This document shows positions 42,366 to 53,859 of a stretch of DNA of 64,000 nt, piece after piece; the first letter of the stretch is position 1, and the number at the start of each line of letters is the position of its first letter. The stretch spans positions 16,991,073 through 17,055,072 of the forward strand of contig OW203767.1 of NCBI GenBank assembly GCA_934045905.1, written 5' to 3'. The notes below the pieces were generated by a model. The model was not told where the DNA came from and did not search any database. It saw only the letters and a program-made list of their open reading frames with translations. The translations under genes were made by a program, and so were the position numbers. Source of the stretch: Leuctra nigra (lineage: Eukaryota; Arthropoda; Insecta; Plecoptera; Leuctridae).

Positions 42366-45300
42366 ATCCGTAACGCATCAGCAAACAAATTAAGTGGAAA
42401 TCCCAAAGACAATATTTAGAAATGTTTTCCTGTAGTACTTTTGGTTACTATTTTCCTGGACAACAGCTGTAGGAATACTAAACCAGAATATGTTACATCA
42501 TAGTCTGTAATCCAAAGAAAACGGCAACATATTCTTCCACGATATTTTCAAACCCATCAATATTGGAAGAAGAATTAAGGAAATCAATGAAATCAAATGG
42601 AAATCACTTTCCTCAAATAACAATAAAACGGAAGACATAGTACTATTCCGCATTATTATAGATAACCATATCCATATCCGTCAAAAGGAATCAAAGACTT
42701 CACTTTCCTCAAATAGAAATAAAACGGGAAAAAAAACTCTTCCCCATTATCCTCATAGATAACCGGAAAATAAACTGACTCCTCAAATATTCCATTATTG
42801 TCGTGAAACTTGAGTCCCTAATCGTCAGCATATCGCTTGCACCGCGGAACAATGGTTCTCCGCCATGGCATTGCCCCTAGTTGCCCGCGCAGTAATTGCT
42901 CCACTGATTCATGTAAGTGTGGGCCCCATTAATTCCCCCCAAATATGCCACACCTCTCTAGCACGGGTCCGCGGCGTCTTGCCGACGTTCCCTCACTGGC
43001 TGGCAGAGGCGATTACATGCGACAATCAGGCACTAAGTAGGCGATTAGACACAAGAACTTGGGACAAAGTGGACGAAAAACAAACACATTAGCGGTTATT
43101 ATATCATTATCACGTGTCATATTCAAGCTACATAAAGAGGAGAGATGGAGAATGCAACCGACTTGCTTGAAGACAAGTGTATAAGGAGTATGAACGAAAT
43201 CTCGAGCTTACGAAACCAGTATTGCAAATTGGTCAGTTGAAATTACGAGATTGTTATTCAATTGCAAAATCGTGGAGAGTAATGAGATGGCAAATCACTC
43301 GAATTTGCGATTATATTAATTTGGTTTTGTGATGGATTGTTGGACCCCGAGGCACTTTTCTGAAGCTGTTTCCACATCATCAAAACTAAAACATTTGAAC
43401 CATTTAAATTATGTTCCATGTGAAAAATAATTAAAGAGATATTTTTTGCAACGTTTGCTGAGACAGTGCAGAATATTGTTATTTGTTACGTCTACATGTC
43501 TACATAATATAAAAGAAGAAAGCTCCGCAGACAATCTAAATGTTGAGATTTCTGGAGCTTAAAATATGTGCACAATCTCGACGCTGAAGTTCGAAATGGT
43601 AAAATATCACTTTGTTTACCTTGGTGTGTCGAGTTTCGAGCAATTAATTGTAGTTTCCAAGTTGGTGCATTAATGATCTCAAAAATAGCCGTTGATAATT
43701 ATTCTTCACATCCTCTAGTTAAAAATTAATGGCGATATGTTGGCAAATTTGCTTCAGAACGTATCACGAAGTTTTGGAATCGAGATCAAGATAGTCAGGA
43801 TAAATTGATAAACAATGGCAAAAGCCAATACAATCCCGACAATATGTTCCCGACAATATGTTGTGGAGTTTCTGAAAAAAGCCCGACCCGAAAGTGCAAA
43901 ATGGGGAAAATTCATTTTTATTAAAATGCCCATCTAAACATTCTCCATTTTGGCATTCGTAACTGTCAAAATTAAGTGAATACATTTCGAGTTGGGACGC
44001 TGCCAGATCTATTTCAATTTGGGCAATCCGAAATGCCCAGAAACAATCAATCTCTCCGCAGAACAAAAGACACTCTCGAAACAGTGTCTTTACATCTGCA
44101 AACAAACTTCTCGCCGAATAAATGAAGCCATCTCAGTAGCCTGGCGTGACAAGGCGCGTCATTTAAAACTTTATCATTCCATTCGCGAACTTCGTAATAG
44201 ACGTATACATTACATTAGATCGATAACTCCGAGTCGTCAAAACCCGAAGAGTCGCGCCAACATACTCGACAAGCACAATGCGATTTTCACCAGGCGCGAT
44301 TGCCGACGTATGAATAAATTAGCACCACATTAACCTATCGGAAGATACATGAGTTTGGCTGGATTTTAGAAAGGTGGGCCATCGAGCGACGGATTTGGGG
44401 TCACCATGAGTTGGGGCCACAATCACCTTGAGTTTGGCTGCAGCGAAGGCATGCCGTATCGGCCCGATCGAGCACAATGTAATCTTAAGTAGGGGATTCA
44501 TTAGCTCAGAGATAAGCTTTATTGATTGGAGTTGAGAAGTAAAAGTAAGTTTATCAAGTCTTGCGGTGTAATACATTCTACAATTAAAAGTATGATTATT
44601 TAACTATTGTACCTATTTATACCGCAATTGACATTCAATTGGAAAACTGTTGCAAAAAGTAATATTGTTTTCTTGTAAACAGGTGATCTAAGTTTTACAA
44701 TACCTGTAATTGTTTTCTACTGGTAGGGAGAAGTCATTTTAATGAAGTGGCGAACCTGTATTTGTTTTAAATTTGGCAAGGTACTGCGTCCTCATACCGT
44801 TTTTGTGTGTTATTTTTCCATTGACCATCACAAAACGATCTATGTGGACGCAGATTATATTGAAGAGAAAAATCACAAGATGACCTTACAGGTCGAACTT
44901 ATTCATTAACTCCGAGTAAATGAACTTTGTACCTCTATCATTTATAAACATTTCATGATTTCCGCTTTCTTCGAGAGTGCATACGCGATTAATACCGCTC
45001 CTTAAATATTATGCATAAAGTACTACATAAATTGCGGCATAATAAAGTTCACAAAAAAGGATGGTACAAATTTATAGCCCCTATTAAGATGGTGATCGTG
45101 TGTCAGGAGGGCACAGATATGGAAATGCATTGAGATGATTATAATCCACGTTAATTGCTGCAGCGCCATCTTCTTTCTCGTAAAGTAACAAAACGGGGAA
45201 TCAAGCGAAGGTCGTGCAAACTATGAACACGAAATTACAGGGCCATTCACAACAAAGCGGATTCCTTAAAATAATGAAAACAACACAGACTTAATCGACT

Positions 45301-47171
45301 CAATTATCCTGCCAACACATAATCAATATTACAAATAGAGTGCTCTCTACAGGACTTTGATGAGAAACTAACGCTATGTAAAATACATTTGAATTATAGT
45401 CCATAACTGATTAAATAATGACAGGACAAATTAGAGGACTATAATTACGACCAGCTAATTAAACCTATTCTATAGAATTCTCGCGGCAAATGTAATTATT
45501 TACTGATCGGAGCCTCTTGGTTGCTTCAGAGTAGCCATTAAGAGGCCCCCATGGTGTGATTACATTTGTATCAACCAAGTCTCTCGCCAATAGACTTTCG
45601 AATAGGTTCTTTGACTCCAAGCATAAAGACAAAATCCTCCGCGTGGCAAAATGGCATAGTTCACGAAAACGTGACGGGAAAAATTAAGAGGCCCTTACTT
45701 TAACTCTGGGATGGATAATTCGGTAATTTATTCTTTGTGTCTAAATAAATAGGTACATACAACTGTAACTCGCCCAGCAATTTGTCTCTATTGTTCTGCG
45801 GTCTCGACAGATACGTGAAGTCCGTTACTTCTCGCCAAATCGAAGAGGTTAAACAATCTAATTGACTCCGATTCAGTGGCAATTGTATTGAATAATCGCC
45901 CCCCTTGTCGGTCGGTTGACGGGAGGCGACATTCGGAGGTCCGTTAGCTCGACCTGACCCAGAACCGAACCCGCGACTACTTCCTGGTGCTACTAGCCGG
46001 CCCGCGCACGTCGACCCGCAGCCGCCCCGGCGAGCAGGGTCCAGCTCTTGCTGCTTGGTTGATACACCGATCTGCACTTGCATGCAGTGAGATAAGATGC
46101 ATGCAATCAGTGCGCTACGTTCATGCTTCGCCGGCGAGGTTTTCATTACGTTTTAATTTAACAAGAGCGGCGAAACATATTTCGGTGGTAATGAGGATTA
46201 TTGGCAAAGTAAATGAGAGTTTTAATTTAGAAAGAACCGGATATATGGGCGATATTATTTCTGCCGTAGAGGCACCGAGTGAATTGACTCTCTTTTGTTT
46301 CTGAAAATGACAGACAGCGCGATGGGTGGAAATAATTAGCAACTCTTGACGGCACCTTAGTTGCAGCACTTAGTAAACAGTACTCATTGTATATATGCAT
46401 TCTTACAAGCTACAATAATACGCCTAATGAGATTTCGCTGTGCAAAATTTATGAAGTGTCAAAAATTACACTGAATCTGATAAAATTAGTTTGCTTCTAT
46501 TTTTTACCAATTCTGAGCTATTTTGAGTGATCTGTTGATTGTTATCGGTTGCTATGGCCACGAACAATGAGAGATGATTAAATTGAAGATTCTTCCCCGT
46601 ATACAGCTTTGCCGATTTCTCTCGCTAGTGGCGCTGGGGTCTATGATCGAGAAGTGGTGAAAAGCGTTCTCAAATCTTTTGGATGATCTCGAATAGTTCA
46701 CTAATTTTGCAACTGGTTTAAACCTAGCTTATGATGCACGTTTTATTAGCTAATTAACCTTTTTATAGATACAAACAGCTCTTTCTAAACACTAATTGAA
46801 TTATTTGGGCGGTCATTGTGTAATTTTGTGCGCCTTCCTGGTGCACTGTGCACTGACGGAACATCTAAATTGGCCACCAGTCGCTGCGGGGCGTGCTGTG
46901 GTGATAGATGAGCTGTAAATGCCCTATAATACATACGTAAAACCGATGTAACAATTCCATCAAGTACGGTGCTTACGAGAGAGTTTAAAAGTACACACAT
47001 GAGAATAATACAAATGAAACTATGCAACCCGAAATCTTATTGTATATAAAATACATTCTGTTCGAGACAAAACAATGACATTTATAGGTACTTTACTTTC
47101 GAACCTTTAGTTTGCGGTGATAGAAAAAAAATACATCAAATAATGTGGTTTTCTTGCATTTTCTATGGAAC
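42366..47171. other. Long non-coding stretch without supported genes
   Basis: Mostly single-copy-looking AT-rich sequence with GC-richer islands near 42840-43080, 43990-44300 and 45900-46150. Short open frames show no family similarity and no consistent splice structure. Near 42864 a strong start context (CCGCCATGG) precedes a GTAAGTG donor-like site by 48 nt, noted separately. Confidence 0.4.
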
Positions 47172-47256
47172 ATTCGTCTTGGATGAAATATGGTTTTTAC
47201 TGAATCCCTCAGTTAGGTGAATGTTAATAAATACCAACTGCAATGTGAAAAGATTT

Positions 47257-47328
47257 TCCTCGAGCGGGACTCGAACCCACGACCTTCCGATATCCAGTCA
47301 GATGCTCTACCAGCTGAGCTACATAGGC
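47257..47328 (-). tRNA. tRNA-like sequence, minus arm of the inverted dimer (probable pseudogene)
   Basis: It has the same D-arm, anticodon arm and T-arm as the plus copy, but its 5' acceptor strand (GCCTATG) no longer pairs with the 3' strand (TCGAGGA). It is probably not processed to a functional tRNA. Confidence 0.4.
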
Positions 47329-47341
47329 TATCGACTATCGA

Positions 47342-47413
47342 GCCTCGATAGCTCAGCTGGTAGAGCATCTGACTGGATATCGGAAGGTCGTGGGTTCGAG
47401 TCCCGCTCGAGGA
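47342..47413 (+). tRNA. tRNA-like sequence, plus arm of the inverted dimer
   Basis: It folds as a class I cloverleaf: acceptor GCCTCGA/TCGAGGA (first pair G-A mismatched), D-arm GCTCAGCTGGTAGAGC, anticodon stem TCTGA/TCGGA, five-base variable loop, T-arm GTGGGTTCGAGTCCCGC. The loop CTGGATA would give anticodon GGA (Ser), but there is no long variable arm as in tRNA-Ser and position 37 is T. Likely a tRNA-derived SINE head or pseudogene, though the pol III A and B boxes are intact. Confidence 0.45.
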
Positions 47414-48403
47414 AAATCTTTTCACATTGCAGTTGGTATTTATTATTATTCGTCTTGGATGTTAAGCAGACATTTATTCTATTTGTAACAGTCAACATAC
47501 ATCAAATATGCATCGACGTTCTAGAGACACATTACCAAGCGATTACCATACCGTATCAACACTAGACAGAATGCAAGAAAATAATACAAATTATGCATTT
47601 GTAATGACACAGTGTTGAAGAAAATGCATTCCCCCGAGATACGAAACGTATTTGGAATGCGAGAACAATCGTTTTAAAACGTCAAAACACTTGCGGGTAC
47701 ATAATTTGTAAAAATAACTTTAGTCAATTCTGAATTTAGTCAATTTTGAACACAATTCCGGCCTTACGGTAAGTATAGTATTCATTTTCTTTTTCAACTC
47801 CTTCAACTCAACTAATTTCTTACGTTTATAGGATTACGTTTTGCGGTAAAGCGTCTATTCTTCCAACCAATCGTAACGTTTACTTTGGCTCGACTCGGAA
47901 GAAAACTCACAATTAAAAAACAAAATCACGCGTAAACGCAAATCAGCACGCCACGCCGACTCTTCATAAAAATCACGTCTTTGTCGTGTACAATCACAGC
48001 CACTGCACCGAGGTTGCTATATAATCAACAATTACCAATGCATCAAGTGTGCAGTGAGACGCAACCTGGACGGCGGTGTAAATAACACGGTGACGTCAGA
48101 CCATGTGCACCGACACGGCATTGGTAATTACCTCCGCCACACGCAAATAACACGTACAACCATTGTTGTCCGGTAATTAATTAAAACACCTGGAGTCTGT
48201 GCAGATACATTCCATTCCATTCGATGACAATGCCGTGCAAATCAATCAAATCTGTTGCAATACGATTACCATATGCCAAGAAAGGACGAAACGCGCATTT
48301 TATGACATTTTCCGTTCAAGTTCATGAAATCTCTTGCAGGCATTTGATGAAGAATTTATATTCCCATAGGGATCTGAAGAATATATTTCTAATATTAGTT
48401 ATG

Positions 48404-48612
48404 TACACTTGGCACAACTAAAATTGATCGTCAATAAATCTGTTATTTTTTTTATAGATCGCACCATCAGAAGTCAGTCCAAGCGATCTTCTTGTCTCAT
48501 TCTAGTAGGTGACCTCTCATTTCAACGATAGTAACAAGCTTTGATTGGTATGGAACATGACCAGCAGTCATTCAAATTTGTTCAACGATCAATTATTGTT
48601 GTGCCGAGTGTA
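48404..48612. mobile_element. MITE family A, copy 3
   Basis: Ends TACACTTGGCACAAC and GTTGTGCCGAGTGTA are near-perfect inverted repeats, and the interior matches the copies at 3277 and 38307. It abuts the SINE tail at 48613. Confidence 0.85.
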
Positions 48613-48765
48613 CGTAACGTCGTACTGTAGCTAGCGACGGATGAGGATAAAGAATGCGCGAGGACGGATGGTTGGAAGGAGGCGGTCGTCTCGGGTTGCC
48701 ACGAAAATACCTCAATCAGGAACGACGGCCGCGGGAATCGAACCCCAGGCTTCCGGAGTGCAAGT
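48613..48765 (-). mobile_element. tRNA-derived SINE family D, copy 2
   Basis: On the minus strand: GGGTTCGATTCCCGCGGCCG (B box), then GGCGGTCGTCTC-complement and ACGACGTTAC at the tail. It matches the copy at 37938-38187 with deletions. Confidence 0.55.
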
Positions 48766-49614
48766 CCTGATCATTACTCTTGACCCGTTATTTCTTACGC
48801 CACCGATCAAGATATCGGCAGGATGAATCGTGTAGTCACCTAATATAAGTCAACAGCCAATAAGCACTGACAAATACTGGTTTTATATGCTGGCGATGAC
48901 GCCGGTAACTTGTGATATTAATACCGGGCCTTATTCATCTAATATATTACCAGTCGCTCGAGACAGCCAATAAATTATGACAACTCCGGATAAAAAAACT
49001 TGGCTACAACTTTTCAGGACAACTTGTAACCGAATTCAATATGACTCCAAAGAGTATTCTGTAACCTACTAAAAAATGGTTAAGACAGTCGAGTTGGCAA
49101 AGCAAAAGTTGCGAAAGTTTGCGATGCCGTAAAGCATGTATCACTCTCGCAAAATGTTAACAGAAATACGAGCACGGAAAAGTTTTCATTTAGTCCTCCA
49201 ACGAGGGACTCAAGTGAAATTACAGACAACGGAAAAGAGGAAAATCTATATCATTGTTATCGCTTTATTGTGTCTCACTTAGTTGTTAATTGTCTTCTTG
49301 ACCCATATTCTGTGGACATAACGACACCGTCGCCTCAAACGCACACATTTACAGAAATAGATAAAACGCTACGCACTATGCGTTAAATACCAAGGACTTT
49401 TCATAGACCGCTCGGCATTTTCATCATCCTAACTCTTTTTCAACGTCAGCGAGTGAAGCGAGGAAGACGATGTTGAGGTGCGATCTCAGAATCTACATAA
49501 ATAGACTCCACTCTTGGCCGTAAGTTATAAAAAATGTCCTATGCAATACATCCAAGGAATTGAGCCGTTTTATGTAGATTCAACTCCACTACTTTACGTG
49601 GTAATAGACGATAT

Positions 49615-49945
49615 CCTGCAAGTGCAGACTACGCGAATTATGCGATGCGAGCTAAGCGAAGAAGACGAGTAGACAAGCGAACGGTGCGAATTATGCGAGA
49701 GTACGTGTGCAAAGTAGATATGAGCTAGATTAGCGAACTCTGCGAATTATGCGGATGCGATAGTAAAAGTGCGAAGTAGATGAGCTAGATGAGCGAGCTC
49801 TGCGAATTATGCGATAATAAGAAACTCCGCGAAATATGCGATAGCGTGCGAGTTAATGCGAAGTAAATGAGCTATAGACAAGCGAACTTTGCGAATTATG
49901 CGACATCGAAGAAGACGAACTGCGAGTGCGAAGTCTACGAGGGGA
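49615..49945. repeat. Degenerate satellite of GCGAATTATGCGA-type units
   Basis: GCGAATTATGCG recurs at about 49633, 49688, 49751, 49802 and 49892 with spacers containing GAAGTAGATGAGCTAGA and AGACGA. Spacing is 50-90 bp, so it is an old, scrambled tandem array. CpG is high throughout. Confidence 0.75.
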
Positions 49946-51070
49946 GAGATGACATGGACCTAAGGACACAGGAAGGGGACTTGTTTACCTCCGCGCGCGA
50001 CCACCGCCAGCGTCAAGTGTGTGGCAATCGCATGCAAATGTGATTGCGAAACGACGTAACGCGGCGAACACACGGGCAAGAGCAAGAGCAAGCAGAACAA
50101 AGAGACTCACTCGCAGTCGAGTACCTCGAACCATGTCGAGCATCTCGGTTGACAGCAACAACATGATCGCCCGGCCGGTAGCTTTCTCAGTCCGCCGTGC
50201 AAACAAGATCGTTCATTCGTCTCGCACCATCCGCATAAATAGATGATACTAGATGATCTTGTATCAGGGAGGTGGTGGAGTCGATCTTCAAATGTTACAG
50301 AATATCTTCCCAAATACTTCAGTGTGTTTTGTAGCAATAAAGGAGGAGATTGGCTTTAAAATGGGCAAAATAAGTGGAGTTTAAATATGAAGTACTTGTA
50401 AATGATAGGTTATGGTTGAGTAGATCTTCTAAAGAGAACAAAATAAGACAGCTAAACCCTTTTGGCTACACATCAATCATCACGCATACGGCGAAATAAT
50501 TATAGTCATATCTTTGACTTGCCTTTTTGTCAACACGGAAGCAATCTTTTTTTCTGTTTGTACTGGACAGTAGAAACAGAAAAAAAACATTTTGCGAACA
50601 CACTGAAATATGCCAACCGTAGAACTATATTTCCCATCATTATATCAAAATTTTCCCCGTTCCAAAATTAAACTGGCAACAATTTCGCATTGTTACTGAT
50701 ATCATAGCACGCTAATTTAGTTTATATAAGATAAAAAGTTGACATTCAAATTGGTTTTGAAGCACATATGTTCAATATATTTGTTGTTCAAGAGGGACAA
50801 AATCCTCTCTTATCAATGCGTTGACTTCGCTATGTACTCCAGACAGATTAATTCCCCGAACAACCGGACAAAAGTTGAACTCCATAGACAATGGCTGGAT
50901 CAGCAGAGAAGCGAAATAACAAAACACACAAAAAGACTAACCAACCGCTCGAAGCTGGTAACAGCTTAATGATAGCTTCCTCATACCTCGTTCACACAGC
51001 CATTATCGATCGTGATCCAGAGCTCGATCGTAGTTGAAACTTAGTGAGAACAAAACGCGTTCGAGTTCAT

Positions 51071-51586
51071 GTTGAAATATCAATCGAGTTTCCACAACTC
51101 AGTTGAAATATCGATCGAGTTTCCACAACTCAGGGAAAATATCGATCGAGTTTCCACAACTCGGTTGAAATATCGATCGAGTTTCCCCAACTCAGTTGAA
51201 ATATCGATCGAGTTTCCCCAACTCAGTTGAAATATCGATCGAGTTTCCACAACTCAGTTGAAATATCGATCGAGTTTCCCCAACTCAGTTGAAATATCGA
51301 TCGAGTTTCCCCAACTCAGTTGAAATATCGATCGAGTCTCCACAACTGAGTTGAAATATCGATCGAGTTTCTACAACTCAGTTGAAATATCGATCGAGTT
51401 TCCACAACTCAGTTGAAATATCGATCGAGTTTCCCCAACTCAGTTGAAATATCGATCGAGTTTCCAGAACTCAGTTGAAATATCGATCGAGTTTCTACAA
51501 CTGAGTTGAAATATCGATCGAGTTTCCACAACTCAGTTGAAATAGATCATATTTCCAGAACTGGGTTGAAATATCGATTGTAATTG
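51071..51586. repeat. 31-bp minisatellite, about 16-17 units
   Basis: The unit GTTGAAATATCGATCGAGTT plus TCCACAACTCA repeats every 31 bp with few changes (CCCAAC or CTACAAC variants) and decays at the right end. Just upstream (50987) lies CATACCTCGTTCACAC, matching the terminus of MITE family B at 4833, so the array may have grown inside such an element. Each unit holds TATCGATCGA. Confidence 0.95.
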
Positions 51587-52135
51587 GCCAAAGCGTATGT
51601 ATAAAACTGTAATACTTCGGTCTGTTTGCGACACGGAATATCATTGATGACGCAACTTTTATTTCACATGAGTTGAGCAACTCAATCAAGAGTGACACAA
51701 TAGTGTGCTCAAATTACAAAAAAAAAAGTCTGACAAACTTTAATAGCCCTATTCTCATTGTAGTATAATTTCAATTTGACTGATTCCAGGAATAATTATC
51801 GGATCGTACTTAATATTCTTCATAGGGGTCGCACATTCGATTAGAATGAGCATATGGGTCGAACAAAAACGTGGCAATTATCGCAATCTTGACTGCATTT
51901 CCCACCCAAACACCTGCAAGTTGGCGTCCAACCCGCAAGCCGACTCGAGCGCAATCAACTAATAGAACGACCCCGCCGCGACGGCTGGCGTCGGCAGTGC
52001 GTCAGCGTCGTTCTGACCCCCGCGCCGCGTTGAAAGCCGACAGGAAATTGAAATGACGCGGCGACTTCGTTCCCAGAGCGTTCGCCCCGACGAGACTGTC
52101 GCAAAATCAACGACCCGATGTCACAAATTACTGGC

Positions 52136-52508
52136 CATCTACTAATTATTCGTTTACAGATTATCACTAATTATTTAGGAAACATAAATATGTCGGAGTG
52201 AACATTCAAGAAAGTACATAGGTAATTCTGTCACTTAAATTTAAAATATCGTTCATGTGATCCATATTAGTTCCAAATTATGGGAAAATGCATCAAATGC
52301 AATTTAATCCAATTGATCTAATCAGCTGCATCTACTAATTCGTTAATAGATTATCACTAATTATTTATGAAACATAAATATGTCGGAGTGAACATTCAAG
52401 AAAGTACATAGGTAACTGTCAAACTTAAATTTAAAATATCGTTCATGTGATCCATATTAGTTCCAAATTATGGGAAAATGCATCAAACGCAATTTAATCC
52501 AATCAGCT
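52136..52508. repeat. Tandem duplication, about 190-bp unit
   Basis: Two adjacent copies (52136-52326 and 52327-52508) share TATGTCGGAGTGAACATTCA, AAAATATCGTTCATGTGATC and ATTATGGGAAAATGCATCAA with few changes. The copies differ by small indels, so the duplication is moderately old. It is not coding. Confidence 0.9.
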
Positions 52509-52789
52509 TCAAATGACGTTTAAAGGCAGTTTGAATTGATAACACGCTTTTATCTCTACTCTCTAAGCCACATTAAAAAATGTTATCAGTATGACTATTA
52601 TAGCGATCCGTGAACAGGATAATTCTCTACGGAAAAATTAACGTATTTTGAGTAGATGATTAAATACCAAGGAAGGTATTTCATGGCCAAATGTTTTGTT
52701 AATTCCGTTATTTCCCTCATTAGCTTCACTAAACACGAGTAGTTTTTGCTCCACTACGACAGGTATCTAGCGGTGTTCGCACTCAGTTG

Positions 52790-52905
52790 TGCCTCGACCG
52801 GGACTCGAACCCTGTGTCGGCGGAAGACGGCTCGTGGCAACCAGCACGTACGCCGGAGCAGCTTTGCGAAGATGCATCACAATCATCCACTTGCTTCAAG
52901 ACACC
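52790..52905 (-). repeat. tRNA-like SINE fragment
   Basis: ACCGGGACTCGAACCC on the plus strand is the complement of a pol III B box (GGGTTCGAGTCCCGGT). It lies in a GC-rich block unlike its surroundings. The A box is not clear. Confidence 0.4.
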
Positions 52906-52984
52906 GCACGACGTATGTTGATTTCTCATTGACTGTGAAACTTACCTTAGCCCAAGGTAAAGATACCAGATACCATTACACTTT

Positions 52985-53150
52985 GTGACTTTCTTAATCG
53001 ACAATGCTATTCTATTTAATGATACATGTTATTTATTTGTGTTTTGTATTTACTATATTTATACCTATTTAATTTGACGATGCTCTATACAAATACTCTG
53101 TATATGTCTTTTGAGATGAATAAAATACAAATACAAATACAAATACCCCA
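52985..53150 (+). mobile_element. 3' end of a non-LTR retroposon with ATACAA tail
   Basis: AT-rich sequence ends in GATGAATAAAATACAAATAC followed by further ACAAATAC units. An AATAAA-containing simple tail of this kind is typical of 5'-truncated LINE copies. No coding part remains. Confidence 0.5.
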
Positions 53151-53539
53151 CAAATTATATTGAAGAAGCTTGATTAAAAAAAAATCAAAAGTGAAGTTTT
53201 GAATTAAATTCTATTGAGACATTTTCCATAACATGATGAGTTTATTTCCAAATGTTTCATATATTTTCCATTTTATAACAAAATCCAATCATCCCTCTAA
53301 TATTAAATAAAATGTGAACAAGCCACTCGAAACAATGCCAAGTACGCTACAGACGGAAACCGAGCTCGCGATAGACAATTGAGAACGAAGTCACGGGGAA
53401 AGAATACGGACAGATTGCCGTCGCTCCACAGACGAATGGAATGATATTAGACGAGGACAAGTATGAGGCTCGCACTTGAGTTCCGTGAAACCACAGTAAT
53501 TACACGGTTTAATAAATTATTCGTAGACAGTTGGCGACA

Positions 53540-53705
53540 GTGAGAGAGTTGCATTCCCGGAGTTATAATCCCGAGTCACTCAGAAGTGAGCGGAGTTCGG
53601 CTTTGTATTCCGGAGGTCTGGGTGCAATTCCCGTGGCCGTTCTTGAATCTTGTTGGGAGGTACCATACCACATAGGCCATGATCACTTCCTATCCAAGTG
53701 TAACA
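53540..53705 (+). mobile_element. tRNA-derived SINE family D, copy 3 (plus strand)
   Basis: GGGTGCAATTCCCGTGGCCG matches the B box of the copies at 37938 and 48613 with changes, followed by GGGAGGTACCATACCACATA, GGCCATGATCACTTCC, the same order as in copy 1. Confidence 0.5.
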
Positions 53706-53859
53706 GATCGCAAGACAAAGAAAACGTTCCATAGCGAGCAGTCCAAGAGCGACCCTGGTGCAGATAGATGGATTCGCGTGATTGTCGTGATTTTATGTTT
53801 CAGTGTTGGGTCATGCACACTTTGCGGACAAAACGAAATGATAATTATTCACGTAATTT

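Larger units (their letters stand above)
47186..47447. mobile_element. Inverted tRNA-like dimer inside a 14-bp target duplication
   Basis: ATTCGTCTTGGATG occurs exactly at 47172-47185 and 47448-47461 and brackets this segment. Inside, 97-bp arms (47225-47321 and 47349-47445) are near-perfect reverse complements separated by 27 bp. Each arm contains a tRNA-like sequence plus the flank TTTTCACATTGCAGTTGG. A long target duplication and a TTATTATT end fit retroposition. The layout of two opposed tRNA-like units is unusual. Confidence 0.8.

Noticed and set aside
43992..44333. Overlapping 113-residue frames on both strands
   Set aside because: No family features on either strand and no consistent splice or start context.
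45700..46146. A 148-residue minus-strand frame in a GC-richer island
   Set aside because: No recognisable domain, biased composition, no supporting splice sites; more likely a chance frame in a non-coding island.
47342..47413. A functional tRNA-Ser(GGA) gene
   Set aside because: The cloverleaf is class I without the long variable arm of tRNA-Ser, position 37 is a pyrimidine and the first acceptor pair is mismatched.
51071..51586. CRISPR array, suggested by regular 31-bp spacing
   Set aside because: There are no unique spacers: the entire unit repeats. It is a minisatellite in a eukaryotic genome.
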